A DNA stretch of 37,564 nucleotides from an uncultured Alphaproteobacteria bacterium (lineage in GTDB: Bacteria > Pseudomonadota > Alphaproteobacteria > Caulobacterales > Aquidulcibacteraceae), in assembly GCA_902826035.1 (NCBI GenBank), contig CADEDG010000015.1:1-37564 (forward strand), given 5' to 3'. Each line of letters starts with the position of its first letter. Within the stretch, counting starts at the first letter, position 1. A program made the translations under genes and the position numbers. The notes beneath the pieces are model-generated. The model was not told where the DNA came from. It worked only from the letters and a program-made list of their open reading frames with translations, and did no database searches. This document shows positions 31,541-37,564 of the stretch, piece after piece.

Positions 31541-32827
31541 CTAGCTCAACCGCAGCAGCGCGTGCTTCTTCTTGCCGAGCGAAAGCTTGATCGCGCCATC
31601 GCGCAGATCGGCGGGCGATAGCGCCGCGTTCTCGTCGCTGATCGCAGCGTCGTTCACCTTGATCGAACCCGCCGCGATTGCGCGCTTGGCCTCGCCGTTC
31701 GACGCCGCCAGCCCCGCGCGCACGGAGGCGGCGGCGACGCGCAGGCCTTGAGTAAGTTCCGCATTTGTTATGGGAAAGGTTGGCAGGGCGCCAACAGCGG
31801 CTCGCCCATCTAACGTAATCTCGCCAATCGAGGAATTGAGATTCGCGAAGATTGTGTTCGCGGTCGTCGCGGCGTCGTTTGCCGCTTCCCGCCCATGCAG
31901 CAACGCGGTCGCTTCCGTTGCAAGCACCTTCTTCGCGTCGTTGATCTCCGCGCCTTGCAGCGCTTCCAGGCGCGCGATCTCATCGATAGGGAGGTCGGTG
32001 AAAATTTTGAGAAAGCGCCCCACATCGCCATCCTCGGAGTTGCGCCAGTATTGCCAGTATTCGTAAGGGCTCAACATATCGGCGTTGAGCCATACCGCGC
32101 CTTGGGCGGTCTTACCCATCTTCGCGCCCGAAGCTGTCGTGATCAGCGGCTGTGTGAGTCCAAAGAGTTCAGCGCTATCCATGCGCCGGCCGAGATCCAC
32201 GCCGTTGACGATATTGCCCCATTGATCGGAGCCGCCCATCTGAAGCTTGCAGCCATAGCGGCGATGCAGTTCCACAAAATCGTAAGCCTGCAGCACCATG
32301 TAATTGAACTCGATAAAGCTCATCGGCTGCTCGCGTTCGAGCCGCAGTTTCACTGAGTCCATTGTCAGCATGCGGTTGACAGACATGTGGCGGCCGACAT
32401 CGCGCAGGAAGTCGATGTAATTGAGCTTCAACAGCCACTCTGAATTGTCCACGAGGATGGCGTCGGACTTTCCCGCGCCGAAGCTCAGGAATTTTTCGAA
32501 GCAACCGCGGATGGAGGCGGCGTTCTTTGCGATCTGCTCTTCGCTCAAGAGCTGGCGCATTTCCTCCTTGCCGGAGGGATCGCCCACGCGCGTGGTGCCT
32601 CCGCCGAGCAGCACGATCGGCTTGCCGCCCGCCTGCTGCAGCCGGCGCAGGAACATGATTTGGGTGAGATTGCCCACATGCAGCGAAGGCGCGGTCATGT
32701 CGAAGCCGATATAGCCGGTGACGCCCGCGCTCGCTGCTTTATCCAACCCTTCGAGGTCGGTGCACTGGTGGAATTGGCCGCGCTCGGTGACGGCGCGAAG
32801 GAAATCGGAGCTTAGGTGTTGGGTCAT
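31541..32827 (-). CDS. tyrS: tyrosyl-tRNA synthetase
   Basis: The 428-residue class I synthetase charges tRNA-Tyr with tyrosine. The ATP-site motif appears as SLHVGN (HIGH-like, about residues 48-53) after [11 protein letters not shown], and KMSKS as AKMGKT near residue 234. The tyrosine-pocket region contains [11 protein letters not shown] and [10 protein letters not shown]. The C-terminal S4 domain (about 355-425) binds t[20 protein letters not shown]. The start codon overlaps the reading frame of the upstream small gene, but that overlap results from a frameshift there (see 32824-33249). Confidence 0.96.
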   Translation of the reverse strand: MTQHLSSDFLRAVTERGQFHQCTDLEGLDKAASAGVTGYIGFDMTAPSLHVGNLTQIMFLRRLQQAGGKPIVLLGGGTTRVGDPSGKEEMRQLLSEEQIAKNAASIRGCFEKFLSFGAGKSDAILVDNSEWLLKLNYIDFLRDVGRHMSVNRMLTMDSVKLRLEREQPMSFIEFNYMVLQAYDFVELHRRYGCKLQMGGSDQWGNIVNGVDLGRRMDSAELFGLTQPLITTASGAKMGKTAQGAVWLNADMLSPYEYWQYWRNSEDGDVGRFLKIFTDLPIDEIARLEALQGAEINDAKKVLATEATALLHGREAANDAATTANTIFANLNSSIGEITLDGRAAVGALPTFPITNAELTQGLRVAAASVRAGLAASNGEAKRAIAAGSIKVNDAAISDENAALSPADLRDGAIKLSLGKKKHALLRLS

Positions 32828-33249
32828 GGCTGATCGGCGCGCGGACTAGCACGCGCGTCGACCCTGCGCCATTGCTCGCGTTTATTTCTTGCCGAACAGG
32901 CCTTGAGGACGCCGCCGGCTTGCTTGCCGACATCGCCCCCCGCGCCCGTCAGCGCGGCCATGGCGCTGTCCTTCATGTTGTCGACGGCGGCGCCGATGGG
33001 GGTGTCCTTCATCAGCTTCTCGGCGCCGATCTCCACTAAACGCTTCGACACCGCGCCGATCACGTCCTCGGTGAGGCCCGTATCGGCCGCCGCGGCTGCA
33101 AGCATCTTTTCGCCGCCAAGCCCGGAATGCGCTGCAAGCGCCTTGGCCACGCGCATGGATTGCTCCTTGTCGAGCCCCGCTGGTTCGCCGGCTTTGCCAA
33201 GCGCTTCCTCGCCCAACGCTTCAACGATTTTCGAGATTTCTATGCTCAT
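32824..33249 (-). CDS. small helical protein of unknown function; C-terminus probably frameshifted
   Basis: As it stands the ORF encodes 141 residues: an acidic, Ala-rich helical protein ([25 protein letters not shown] ... [31 protein letters not shown]) ending in a basic tail ([17 protein letters not shown]) unlike the rest. If one G is added at about 32901-32902 the frame reads GGVLKGLFGKK and stops at 32882-32884, a natural end. So the tail and the overlap with tyrS look like the product of a one-base deletion. I do not recognise the family. The start (MSIEIS) has no clear alternative. Confidence 0.6.
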   Translation of the reverse strand: MSIEISKIVEALGEEALGKAGEPAGLDKEQSMRVAKALAAHSGLGGEKMLAAAAADTGLTEDVIGAVSKRLVEIGAEKLMKDTPIGAAVDNMKDSAMAALTGAGGDVGKQAGGVLKACSARNKREQWRRVDARASPRADQP

Positions 33250-33338
33250 GCGCTTCCCTTTGCTCCTGACCGCATTGACGGAAACGTAGCAACACGCCGA
33301 AGCGAATGCTTGTTTCGAGGCGGTAAGGTTCAGGGAAA

Positions 33339-34193
33339 CTACGCCGCCGGCGCCAGCGTGCGTTGGAGGATGTAGCTCTCCTGCCCAAGCCGGTTGTCCC
33401 GCATGAAATCCGCCATGGATTCATACGTCGCGGTGACGATGCGCCCCGACTGGTCGTCCATCCGAAGCCGGTCGTCGGCGATGGGGCCGAGCAATCGCTC
33501 GAACAGGCCCGCGCGCACGCGTGTGGGCCGGAAATGGCGGCGCAGATTGGCCTTTATCTGGTTGTAGTCGGTGGTTTCCCACGCGGCTGAGCCGATCACG
33601 TCGAGCATAAACTCGTTGCAATTCTGGTGACGCGCATCGAGCGGGTTCGCCACCAAAGAATAACTTTCGACATGCAATTGCTCGTACGTCGGCGACGCCA
33701 TGATGTGCAGGATACGCCGCTGCATCTCCGGCGAGGGGATGATGATGGCCACGTCATCGACGGCGCTGGCGCGGATGAAGTCGATCGGGAAATCCTGGTG
33801 CAAATAGGAGCTGGTGCGCGGCAGCGTGACGCCGTCGCCGGAATATTCGTTGTAGACAGCGTAGCCGTGTACTTGTTCGCCCGCGGCGGTAGTGATCGGC
33901 ACATAGGCCCAGAACGCGCCGTGGGTGTAGGAAATTCCTTCCGGCAGCGCCGAACGCGGACGCCCCGTGCGGAACACGAGCGCCAGCCTAGCCTGTCGCG
34001 CGGCGAGGTCGTTCTCGATCTGCTTGGCGAAGGCGAGCGCTTCTTCCGGTGAGAGGTGCGCGTTGGACGCGCGGCTGGAGAAGCCGGAATCGACGGCCGC
34101 GGAATCGCCCTGCCGCCCTCCGCTCGACTGCGCGAAAGCCGCGCCGGCGATGGACGCGGCTGCGCCCGCCAACACAAACGTGCGCCGGCGCAT
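33339..34193 (-). CDS. DUF2145 domain-containing exported protein
   Basis: The 284-residue product starts MRRRTFVLAGAAASIAGAAFAQ, a twin-arginine-like or Sec signal. The mature part shows DUF2145 features: AFAKQIENDLAARQARLALVFRTGRPRSALPEGISYTHGAFWAY, LHQDFPIDFI, HQNCNEFMLDVIGSAAWETTDYNQIKANLRRHF. The invariant Asn/Cys/Asn-Glu-Phe segment and the early His resemble a Cys-His hydrolase or transglutaminase-like site, but this is inference; no function is established. It is translationally coupled to the preceding Ala-rich protein (TGATG overlap), so the two may act together in the periplasm. Confidence 0.85.
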   Translation of the reverse strand: MRRRTFVLAGAAASIAGAAFAQSSGGRQGDSAAVDSGFSSRASNAHLSPEEALAFAKQIENDLAARQARLALVFRTGRPRSALPEGISYTHGAFWAYVPITTAAGEQVHGYAVYNEYSGDGVTLPRTSSYLHQDFPIDFIRASAVDDVAIIIPSPEMQRRILHIMASPTYEQLHVESYSLVANPLDARHQNCNEFMLDVIGSAAWETTDYNQIKANLRRHFRPTRVRAGLFERLLGPIADDRLRMDDQSGRIVTATYESMADFMRDNRLGQESYILQRTLAPAA

Positions 34194-34570
34194 CAGCGGC
34201 GCTCGGTCTGCGCTTCGTAGGGCACATTCGGCTCAGGCTGCGCGAGAATCGTGGTTTGGGTCACTGCCATTGGCTGCGAGAACAGAGCGTCGATGGCGGC
34301 GGATGCGCCATTTCCCGAAGCTTCCGCGGCATTGGAACTGGCGCCGCCCGCGATGGCGGTCGAGCCGACCGCCATGCTGGTCCCGCCGAGCGCAATCGAA
34401 ACCACGCCGGGCGCCGCCGCGCCGCTGGCGATCATCGCCGAACCGCCGACAGCAGCGCTCGCGCCGCTCTCAACAGAATCCGCACCCTGTTGCGCCGATT
34501 CCGCGCCGGATTGGGCGAGGGCGGGCGCTGCGAGGCAAGCTAAACACGATGCAAGAACAAGGGCGCGCAT
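34193..34570 (-). CDS. secreted Ala/Gly/Ser-rich protein of unknown function
   Basis: From the ATG at 34570, with GGAG before it, the product has 125 residues: signal peptide MRALVLASCLACLAAPALAQ, then a low-complexity segment of small residues (SGASAAVGGSAMIASGAA, ALGGTSMAVGSTAIAGG) with a loose GGxxxxxGxxA rhythm, and a more ordered end (IDALFSQPMAVTQTTILAQPEPNVPYEAQTERR). No known domain is recognised. Its stop codon overlaps the DUF2145 start (TGATG), which suggests partner proteins. The longer start at 34642 is rejected because it precedes the signal peptide. Confidence 0.65.
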   Translation of the reverse strand: MRALVLASCLACLAAPALAQSGAESAQQGADSVESGASAAVGGSAMIASGAAAPGVVSIALGGTSMAVGSTAIAGGASSNAAEASGNGASAAIDALFSQPMAVTQTTILAQPEPNVPYEAQTERR

Positions 34571-34650
34571 GGGGAGGCTCCATTTGCTGATGGAGCGGCT
34601 ATGGACGGGGTTTGAGGCGAAATCTGGATGAGCGCTGAGCATGCGCGACG

Positions 34651-34824
34651 CTAATTCAGTTCTGCTGGCGACGTCGGTGTTGAGGCGGCAGTCGTGCGCT
34701 GCGCAATCGCGTTGTCGGTGGAGCTAAAGCGCCCCGCGCGCCCCTCTTTCGGGCCGCTGACACCGTTCTTCGCGGCGCGGTCGAGCGCGGCTTGCACTTT
34801 GCGGAGGTCGGTTTTCTCAGCCAT
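34651..34824 (-). CDS. short hypothetical protein
   Basis: A 57-residue product, MAEKTDLRKVQAALDRAAKNG ... GPKEGRAGRFSSTDNAIAQ, with a basic/acidic helix and a Ser/Thr-rich tail. I recognise no domain. The frame extends upstream to 34896, but the ATG at 34824 gives the more protein-like start. The gene could be spurious; it lies between two same-strand genes with 80 and 32 base gaps. Confidence 0.4.
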   Translation of the reverse strand: MAEKTDLRKVQAALDRAAKNGVSGPKEGRAGRFSSTDNAIAQRTTAASTPTSPAELN

Positions 34825-34856
34825 GGGTTGCGCTCGCTTTTTCGCTATTGGGTAGC

Positions 34857-35351
34857 CTAGTCGATGTTTCGGTCGGGCCGTTCGCGTTCGCGCCAATAGC
34901 TCGGATCGCCCAATACCTCTCGGAGGTAGTTGGGTTGTTCGAGCGAGATTGCGTGCGGGAGTCGGTCGAGGTCATGGCGTGCGTAGAGGCCCTCGAACTG
35001 GATGTTGGTCGCATCAGCCTGAAAATAATCGCCGTCCAAGTAGACGATGGTCGCGCCGATAGGAAATGGCGCGAGGGTTTCACTCATCCAGGCTGCGTAG
35101 TCGCCGATTGCTGCGGCCGTCACGGCCTTCAGACCTCGGTTGCGAGCGTCCGTAGTCAAGACCGCTTCGTATGTGGAGTCGACCTCGACTATTCGCGCAA
35201 AGATAAAGCCCTTTCGGCAGTCAATGCATGAGATCATCCAACCGCAGCCACACCACGGACAATCCAGCTGACCATTCGTTGCGGCCAAGGCATTCTCGCA
35301 CTTGCAGTGCGAGATCACGTCGTCGTTGGCTTTGGCAAACCATTTGATCAT
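34857..35351 (-). CDS. hypothetical protein with Cys-rich N-terminus (zinc-ribbon-like)
   Basis: The 164-residue protein has six Cys in its first 50 residues, as HCKCENAL, LDCPWCGCGW and SCIDCRKGF, so the N-terminus may bind zinc as one or two ribbons. The rest (EAVLTTDARNRGL ... GATIVYLDGDYFQADATNIQFEGLYARHDLDRLP) is alpha/beta and not recognised. It could be a small regulatory or nucleic-acid-binding protein, but nothing shows it. It begins 65 bases downstream of the RegA stop on the same strand. Confidence 0.6.
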   Translation of the reverse strand: MIKWFAKANDDVISHCKCENALAATNGQLDCPWCGCGWMISCIDCRKGFIFARIVEVDSTYEAVLTTDARNRGLKAVTAAAIGDYAAWMSETLAPFPIGATIVYLDGDYFQADATNIQFEGLYARHDLDRLPHAISLEQPNYLREVLGDPSYWRERERPDRNID

Positions 35352-35416
35352 GCTGCGCCTTACCGCACTGAGATCACGTTCCTGGGCGTGCTCACCCTTG
35401 CTATCCAGCCCGCCGT

Positions 35417-35965
35417 CTACCGCGGCGCGCGTTTCGCCAATATCCGCTGCAGCGTGCGCCTGTGCATGTTCAGCCGGCGCGCGGTCTCAGACACATTATG
35501 CCCGCACAGCTCGTAGACGCGTTGGATGTGTTCCCAGCGGATGCGATCGGCGCTCATGGGATTGTCGGGCGGTTCGGGGCGGTCGTCGGGCAAGGCGAGC
35601 AGGGCTTTGACGATATCCTCGGGGTCGGCGGGTTTGGAGAGATAATCGATCGCGCCCGCTTTCACCGCCGCTACCGCGGTGGCGATGGCGCCGTAGCCGG
35701 TGAGCATCACCACGCGGCAATCGGCGCGATGCTTTGAAAGCGCCTCGACCACCGAAAGCCCCGAGCCATCCTCCAAGCGCAAATCCAGGACCGCATAAGC
35801 GGGCGGCGTCTTGGCGGCGATGTCGCTCGCCTCGGCCACTGTGCCCACGGCGTTGACGGCGAAGCCACGGCCCTCCAGCGCGCGCGCCAGGCGCGTGCGG
35901 AATGCGGCGTCATCGTCGAGGATCATAAGCGAATTGTCGCCATCGGCTGGCGGCGCGGGGGTCAT
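35417..35965 (-). CDS. regA: response regulator, RegA/PrrA/ActR family
   Basis: From the ATG at 35965, preceded by AAGGAG, the protein has 182 residues. The receiver domain (about 12-125) has the acidic pocket LDDD, phosphoacceptor Asp61 in VLDLRLEDGSG, the Thr in MLTGYGAI and the Lys in LSKPADPED. The C-terminus is a Fis-type helix-turn-helix (about 142-180: GHNVSETARRLNMHRRTLQRILAKRAPR). RegA-type regulators control photosynthesis, respiration and carbon and nitrogen metabolism according to redox state. The sensor RegB is immediately upstream on the same strand. The frame extends to 36289 but that part is a shadow of regB. Confidence 0.92.
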   Translation of the reverse strand: MTPAPPADGDNSLMILDDDAAFRTRLARALEGRGFAVNAVGTVAEASDIAAKTPPAYAVLDLRLEDGSGLSVVEALSKHRADCRVVMLTGYGAIATAVAAVKAGAIDYLSKPADPEDIVKALLALPDDRPEPPDNPMSADRIRWEHIQRVYELCGHNVSETARRLNMHRRTLQRILAKRAPR

Positions 35966-36021
35966 GGGCGCTCCTTGGGGCGGCCTATTTAGCGTGTTTC
36001 GCGCCGAAGCCAAATTCCCCA

Positions 36022-37311
36022 TCAAAGCGAGGGCGCTTCGATAGCGTTGCGCGGCCAGCGGGCGCTGACGATGGCGCCTGCCCGCGGGGATTTGCGATTG
36101 CGCACGTCGAGCTTGGCGCCAGTGCGCTCGAGCAAGGTTTTGGCGATGAAGAAGCCGAGACCTAAGCCTCCAGCGGCGCCTTCCTCGTCGCGCTCGGTCA
36201 AATAAGGTTCGCCCAGACGGCTGAGTACGCCGGGCGCAAATCCTGGGCCATCGTCGCGAACGATGACCTCGATGCTGTCGGAATCCCATCTGGCCTCGAA
36301 CTCAACACGCGCACGCGCGAAGCCAACCGCGTTTTCCACGATGCCGCCAAGCGCATGCACGATCTCGGGCATGCGCCGCACCTCCAGCGCGCCGGCGCCT
36401 TCGGTGAGGATCGCGATGTCGGCGCCAAGGCCAAGGTGGGGCGCTGCGATCTCCTCCAGCAAAGCGCCGATCGGCGCGCGTGCGATCATGACGTCGCCTT
36501 GCTCGCGGCGCGCGGAGAGTTGGCCAAGGATGGCGCGGCAGCGTTCGCTTTGCGCGACGAGGAGCTGCAAGTCCTCTGCGCGGGGATCGTCGGTCTTGAG
36601 TTCTCGCGCCATCTCTTTGGCGGCGAGATGGATGGTCGCGAGCGGCGTGCCCAATTCGTGCGCGGCCGCAGCGGCCAGGCCGCCCAGCGCTGACAATGTC
36701 TGCTCGCGCGCCAGTACCGCCTGCACCGCGGCGAGCGCGATGTTGAGCCGCTCTTCTTCAGCCGCCACCCGCCAGGCGTAGACGCTGGTGAAGGCCAGTC
36801 CCACCAGCACTGCCGTCGCGATGCCGAGTTCGTACAATTGCGGCATATCGAACGCGACGCCCGCCGGCCAAGGCAGCGGCAAGCGCCAAACCGAAATCGC
36901 TCCGACGCAAAGGAAGGTCAGCGTCGCCAGCATCGCTGTCACGGTAGGGCGCAGGATCGTCGCCGAGACTGCTACGGGCGCCACGAACAGAAACACGAAG
37001 GGGTTCTGCAACCCGCCGGTCAGCGCCAACAGCACCGCGAGCTGCACCACGTCATAGGCCAGTTGCAGCGCCGCTTCGCCCTCAGAGGCGAGATCCTGCA
37101 GCCGGCGTTTGGCATGCAAGACGATGTTGACCGCCACGGAAACGCCAATCGCGACGATAGCCGCCAGAAGTGGAAACTCAACGCCCAGCCCGAACCGCAC
37201 AAACAGGACCGCGCCGAGCTGTCCAATGATGGCAAGCCAGCGCAGCAGGATGAGCGTGCGAACCCGCACGCGGCTGCGCGCGCTCCAGAAGCCTGGGACG
37301 GCGCTACTCAT
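36022..37311 (-). CDS. regB: redox sensor histidine kinase, RegB/PrrB/ActS family
   Basis: The 429-residue membrane kinase has six helices in the first 185 residues, with GGLQNPFVFLF at 99-109, the quinone-linked motif of RegB. The dimerisation/phosphoacceptor box is AHELGTPLATI with His218. Cys258 in QSERCRAILGQL corresponds to the redox-sensing Cys of RegB. The ATPase domain has VRDDGPGFAPG and GGLGLGFFIAK. It phosphorylates RegA in response to the oxidation state of the quinone pool. Its start overlaps the stop of the DUF2233-type gene by 8 bases. Confidence 0.94.
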   Translation of the reverse strand: MSSAVPGFWSARSRVRVRTLILLRWLAIIGQLGAVLFVRFGLGVEFPLLAAIVAIGVSVAVNIVLHAKRRLQDLASEGEAALQLAYDVVQLAVLLALTGGLQNPFVFLFVAPVAVSATILRPTVTAMLATLTFLCVGAISVWRLPLPWPAGVAFDMPQLYELGIATAVLVGLAFTSVYAWRVAAEEERLNIALAAVQAVLAREQTLSALGGLAAAAAHELGTPLATIHLAAKEMARELKTDDPRAEDLQLLVAQSERCRAILGQLSARREQGDVMIARAPIGALLEEIAAPHLGLGADIAILTEGAGALEVRRMPEIVHALGGIVENAVGFARARVEFEARWDSDSIEVIVRDDGPGFAPGVLSRLGEPYLTERDEEGAAGGLGLGFFIAKTLLERTGAKLDVRNRKSPRAGAIVSARWPRNAIEAPSL

Positions 37312-37564
37312 CGAGCACCACCAGCATGGGACCGAGCACGTGGCCCGCGTCCCTGCGATTCAGCGAGGGCGCCCATAAGCTCGACACGGCGCCGTCAAGG
37401 AAGAGTGCGTTCTGACAGTTCAGATGCTCGCGAAAAACCCGCGCGAAGCGGCCGAACGAAACCGGGCCAGCGCTGATGACGAAGTACGCTTGGTGATCGC
37501 TGCGCACGCCGACGCCGTTGCGCACGACGCGTGACTCGCCATTGATGCTGAAATTCGGGTGCAA
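37304..37564 (-). CDS. DUF2233/phosphodiester glycosidase-like protein (C-terminal part, runs off the window)
   Basis: The last 86 residues are visible: VVRNGVGVRSDHQAYFVISAGPVSFGRFARVFREHL, CQNALFLDGAVSSLWAPSLNRRDAG and GPMLVVLDE. The LDGxxSSLW segment and the RNGVGV block fit the DUF2233/NAGPA-type phosphodiester glycosidase fold. The substrate is unknown. The stop overlaps the regB start, so it is the first gene visible of a regB-regA operon. The true start is outside the window; the first codon shown is not a start. Confidence 0.75.
   Translation of the reverse strand: MHPNFSINGESRVVRNGVGVRSDHQAYFVISAGPVSFGRFARVFREHLNCQNALFLDGAVSSLWAPSLNRRDAGHVLGPMLVVLDE

Noticed and set aside
32824..32827. 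ATGA overlap between the small helical protein and tyrS as evidence of translational coupling
   Set aside because: The overlap exists only because the upstream frame seems shifted by one missing base.
35966..36289. N-terminal extension of the RegA frame
   Set aside because: The added residues are Arg-rich and antisense-like, they lie over the end of regB, and the ATG at 35965 has a good AAGGAG.
1..37564. tRNA genes, CRISPR arrays, insertion sequences and phage genes
   Set aside because: None was recognised in reading either strand; gene content is housekeeping and envelope-related.

Overview
The window reads as chromosomal DNA of a high-GC alphaproteobacterium, most likely of the Caulobacterales/Hyphomonadaceae type. 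This rests on gene content, not on a phylogenetic computation: an NDUFA12 complex I accessory protein next to a DUF2155 protein, a pcm / LysM-LytM / yajC / secD / secF block, a dsbA-like / M48 / rne / amidase / PBP1A / prfB neighbourhood, a bactofilin with an overlapping M23 endopeptidase, and a RegB/RegA redox two-component pair. No tRNA, rRNA, CRISPR array, transposase or phage gene was seen. Almost everything is housekeeping or envelope-related.

Layout, left to right. 1-2750: the start of a secreted protein (minus) and an 852-residue protein (minus) that looks like a catalytically degenerate class II ribonucleotide reductase (NrdJ) keeping the C-terminal TSCPD-type domain and Cys-rich tail; upstream lies a pair of NrdR-box-like sites. 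2842-4284: ndufa12-like, DUF2155 and a small membrane protein (plus), with two related palindromic mini-elements at 3682-3846. 4488-10022: pcm, an NlpD-like lipoprotein, yajC-secD-secF and a PuuD-like membrane protein (plus), closed by a palindromic repeat with a T-tract at 10059-10170. 10198-14693: DsbA-like, M48 protease and RNase E (minus), with a 495-base leader/divergent region that holds a terminator-like hairpin pointing toward rne. 15189-19054: N-acetylmuramoyl-L-alanine amidase and PBP1A (plus). 19163-21399: a Tat-type amidohydrolase and a FadR-type GntR regulator (minus), with a 28-bp palindrome on the regulator's start codon, lying between PBP1A and prfB. 21532-22663: prfB with a canonical programmed +1 frameshift.

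22757-25465: a plus-strand accessory run of an SRPBCC lipoprotein translationally coupled to a TetR regulator, a DUF4287/DUF5655-type protein, a DUF1761-type membrane protein and a secreted lipocalin-like protein, ending in a strong bidirectional terminator. 25542-27950: bactofilin, M23 endopeptidase and Bcp peroxiredoxin (minus). 28053-31466: a large AsmA/YhdP-like envelope protein (plus). 31541-33249: tyrS and a small protein with an apparent C-terminal frameshift (minus). 33339-35351: DUF2145 protein, an Ala/Gly/Ser-rich secreted protein and two hypotheticals (minus). 35417-37564: RegA, RegB and the C-terminal part of a DUF2233/phosphodiester glycosidase-like protein (minus).

Functionally the genes converge on the cell envelope: Sec translocation (YajC-SecDF), periplasmic thiol chemistry and proteolysis (DsbA-like, M48), peptidoglycan synthesis and remodelling (amidase, PBP1A, NlpD-like, M23-bactofilin), plus RNA decay, translation and redox signalling. 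The least explained items are the degenerate NrdJ with its candidate NrdR boxes, the covarying palindromic pair, and the hairpin in the rne leader.
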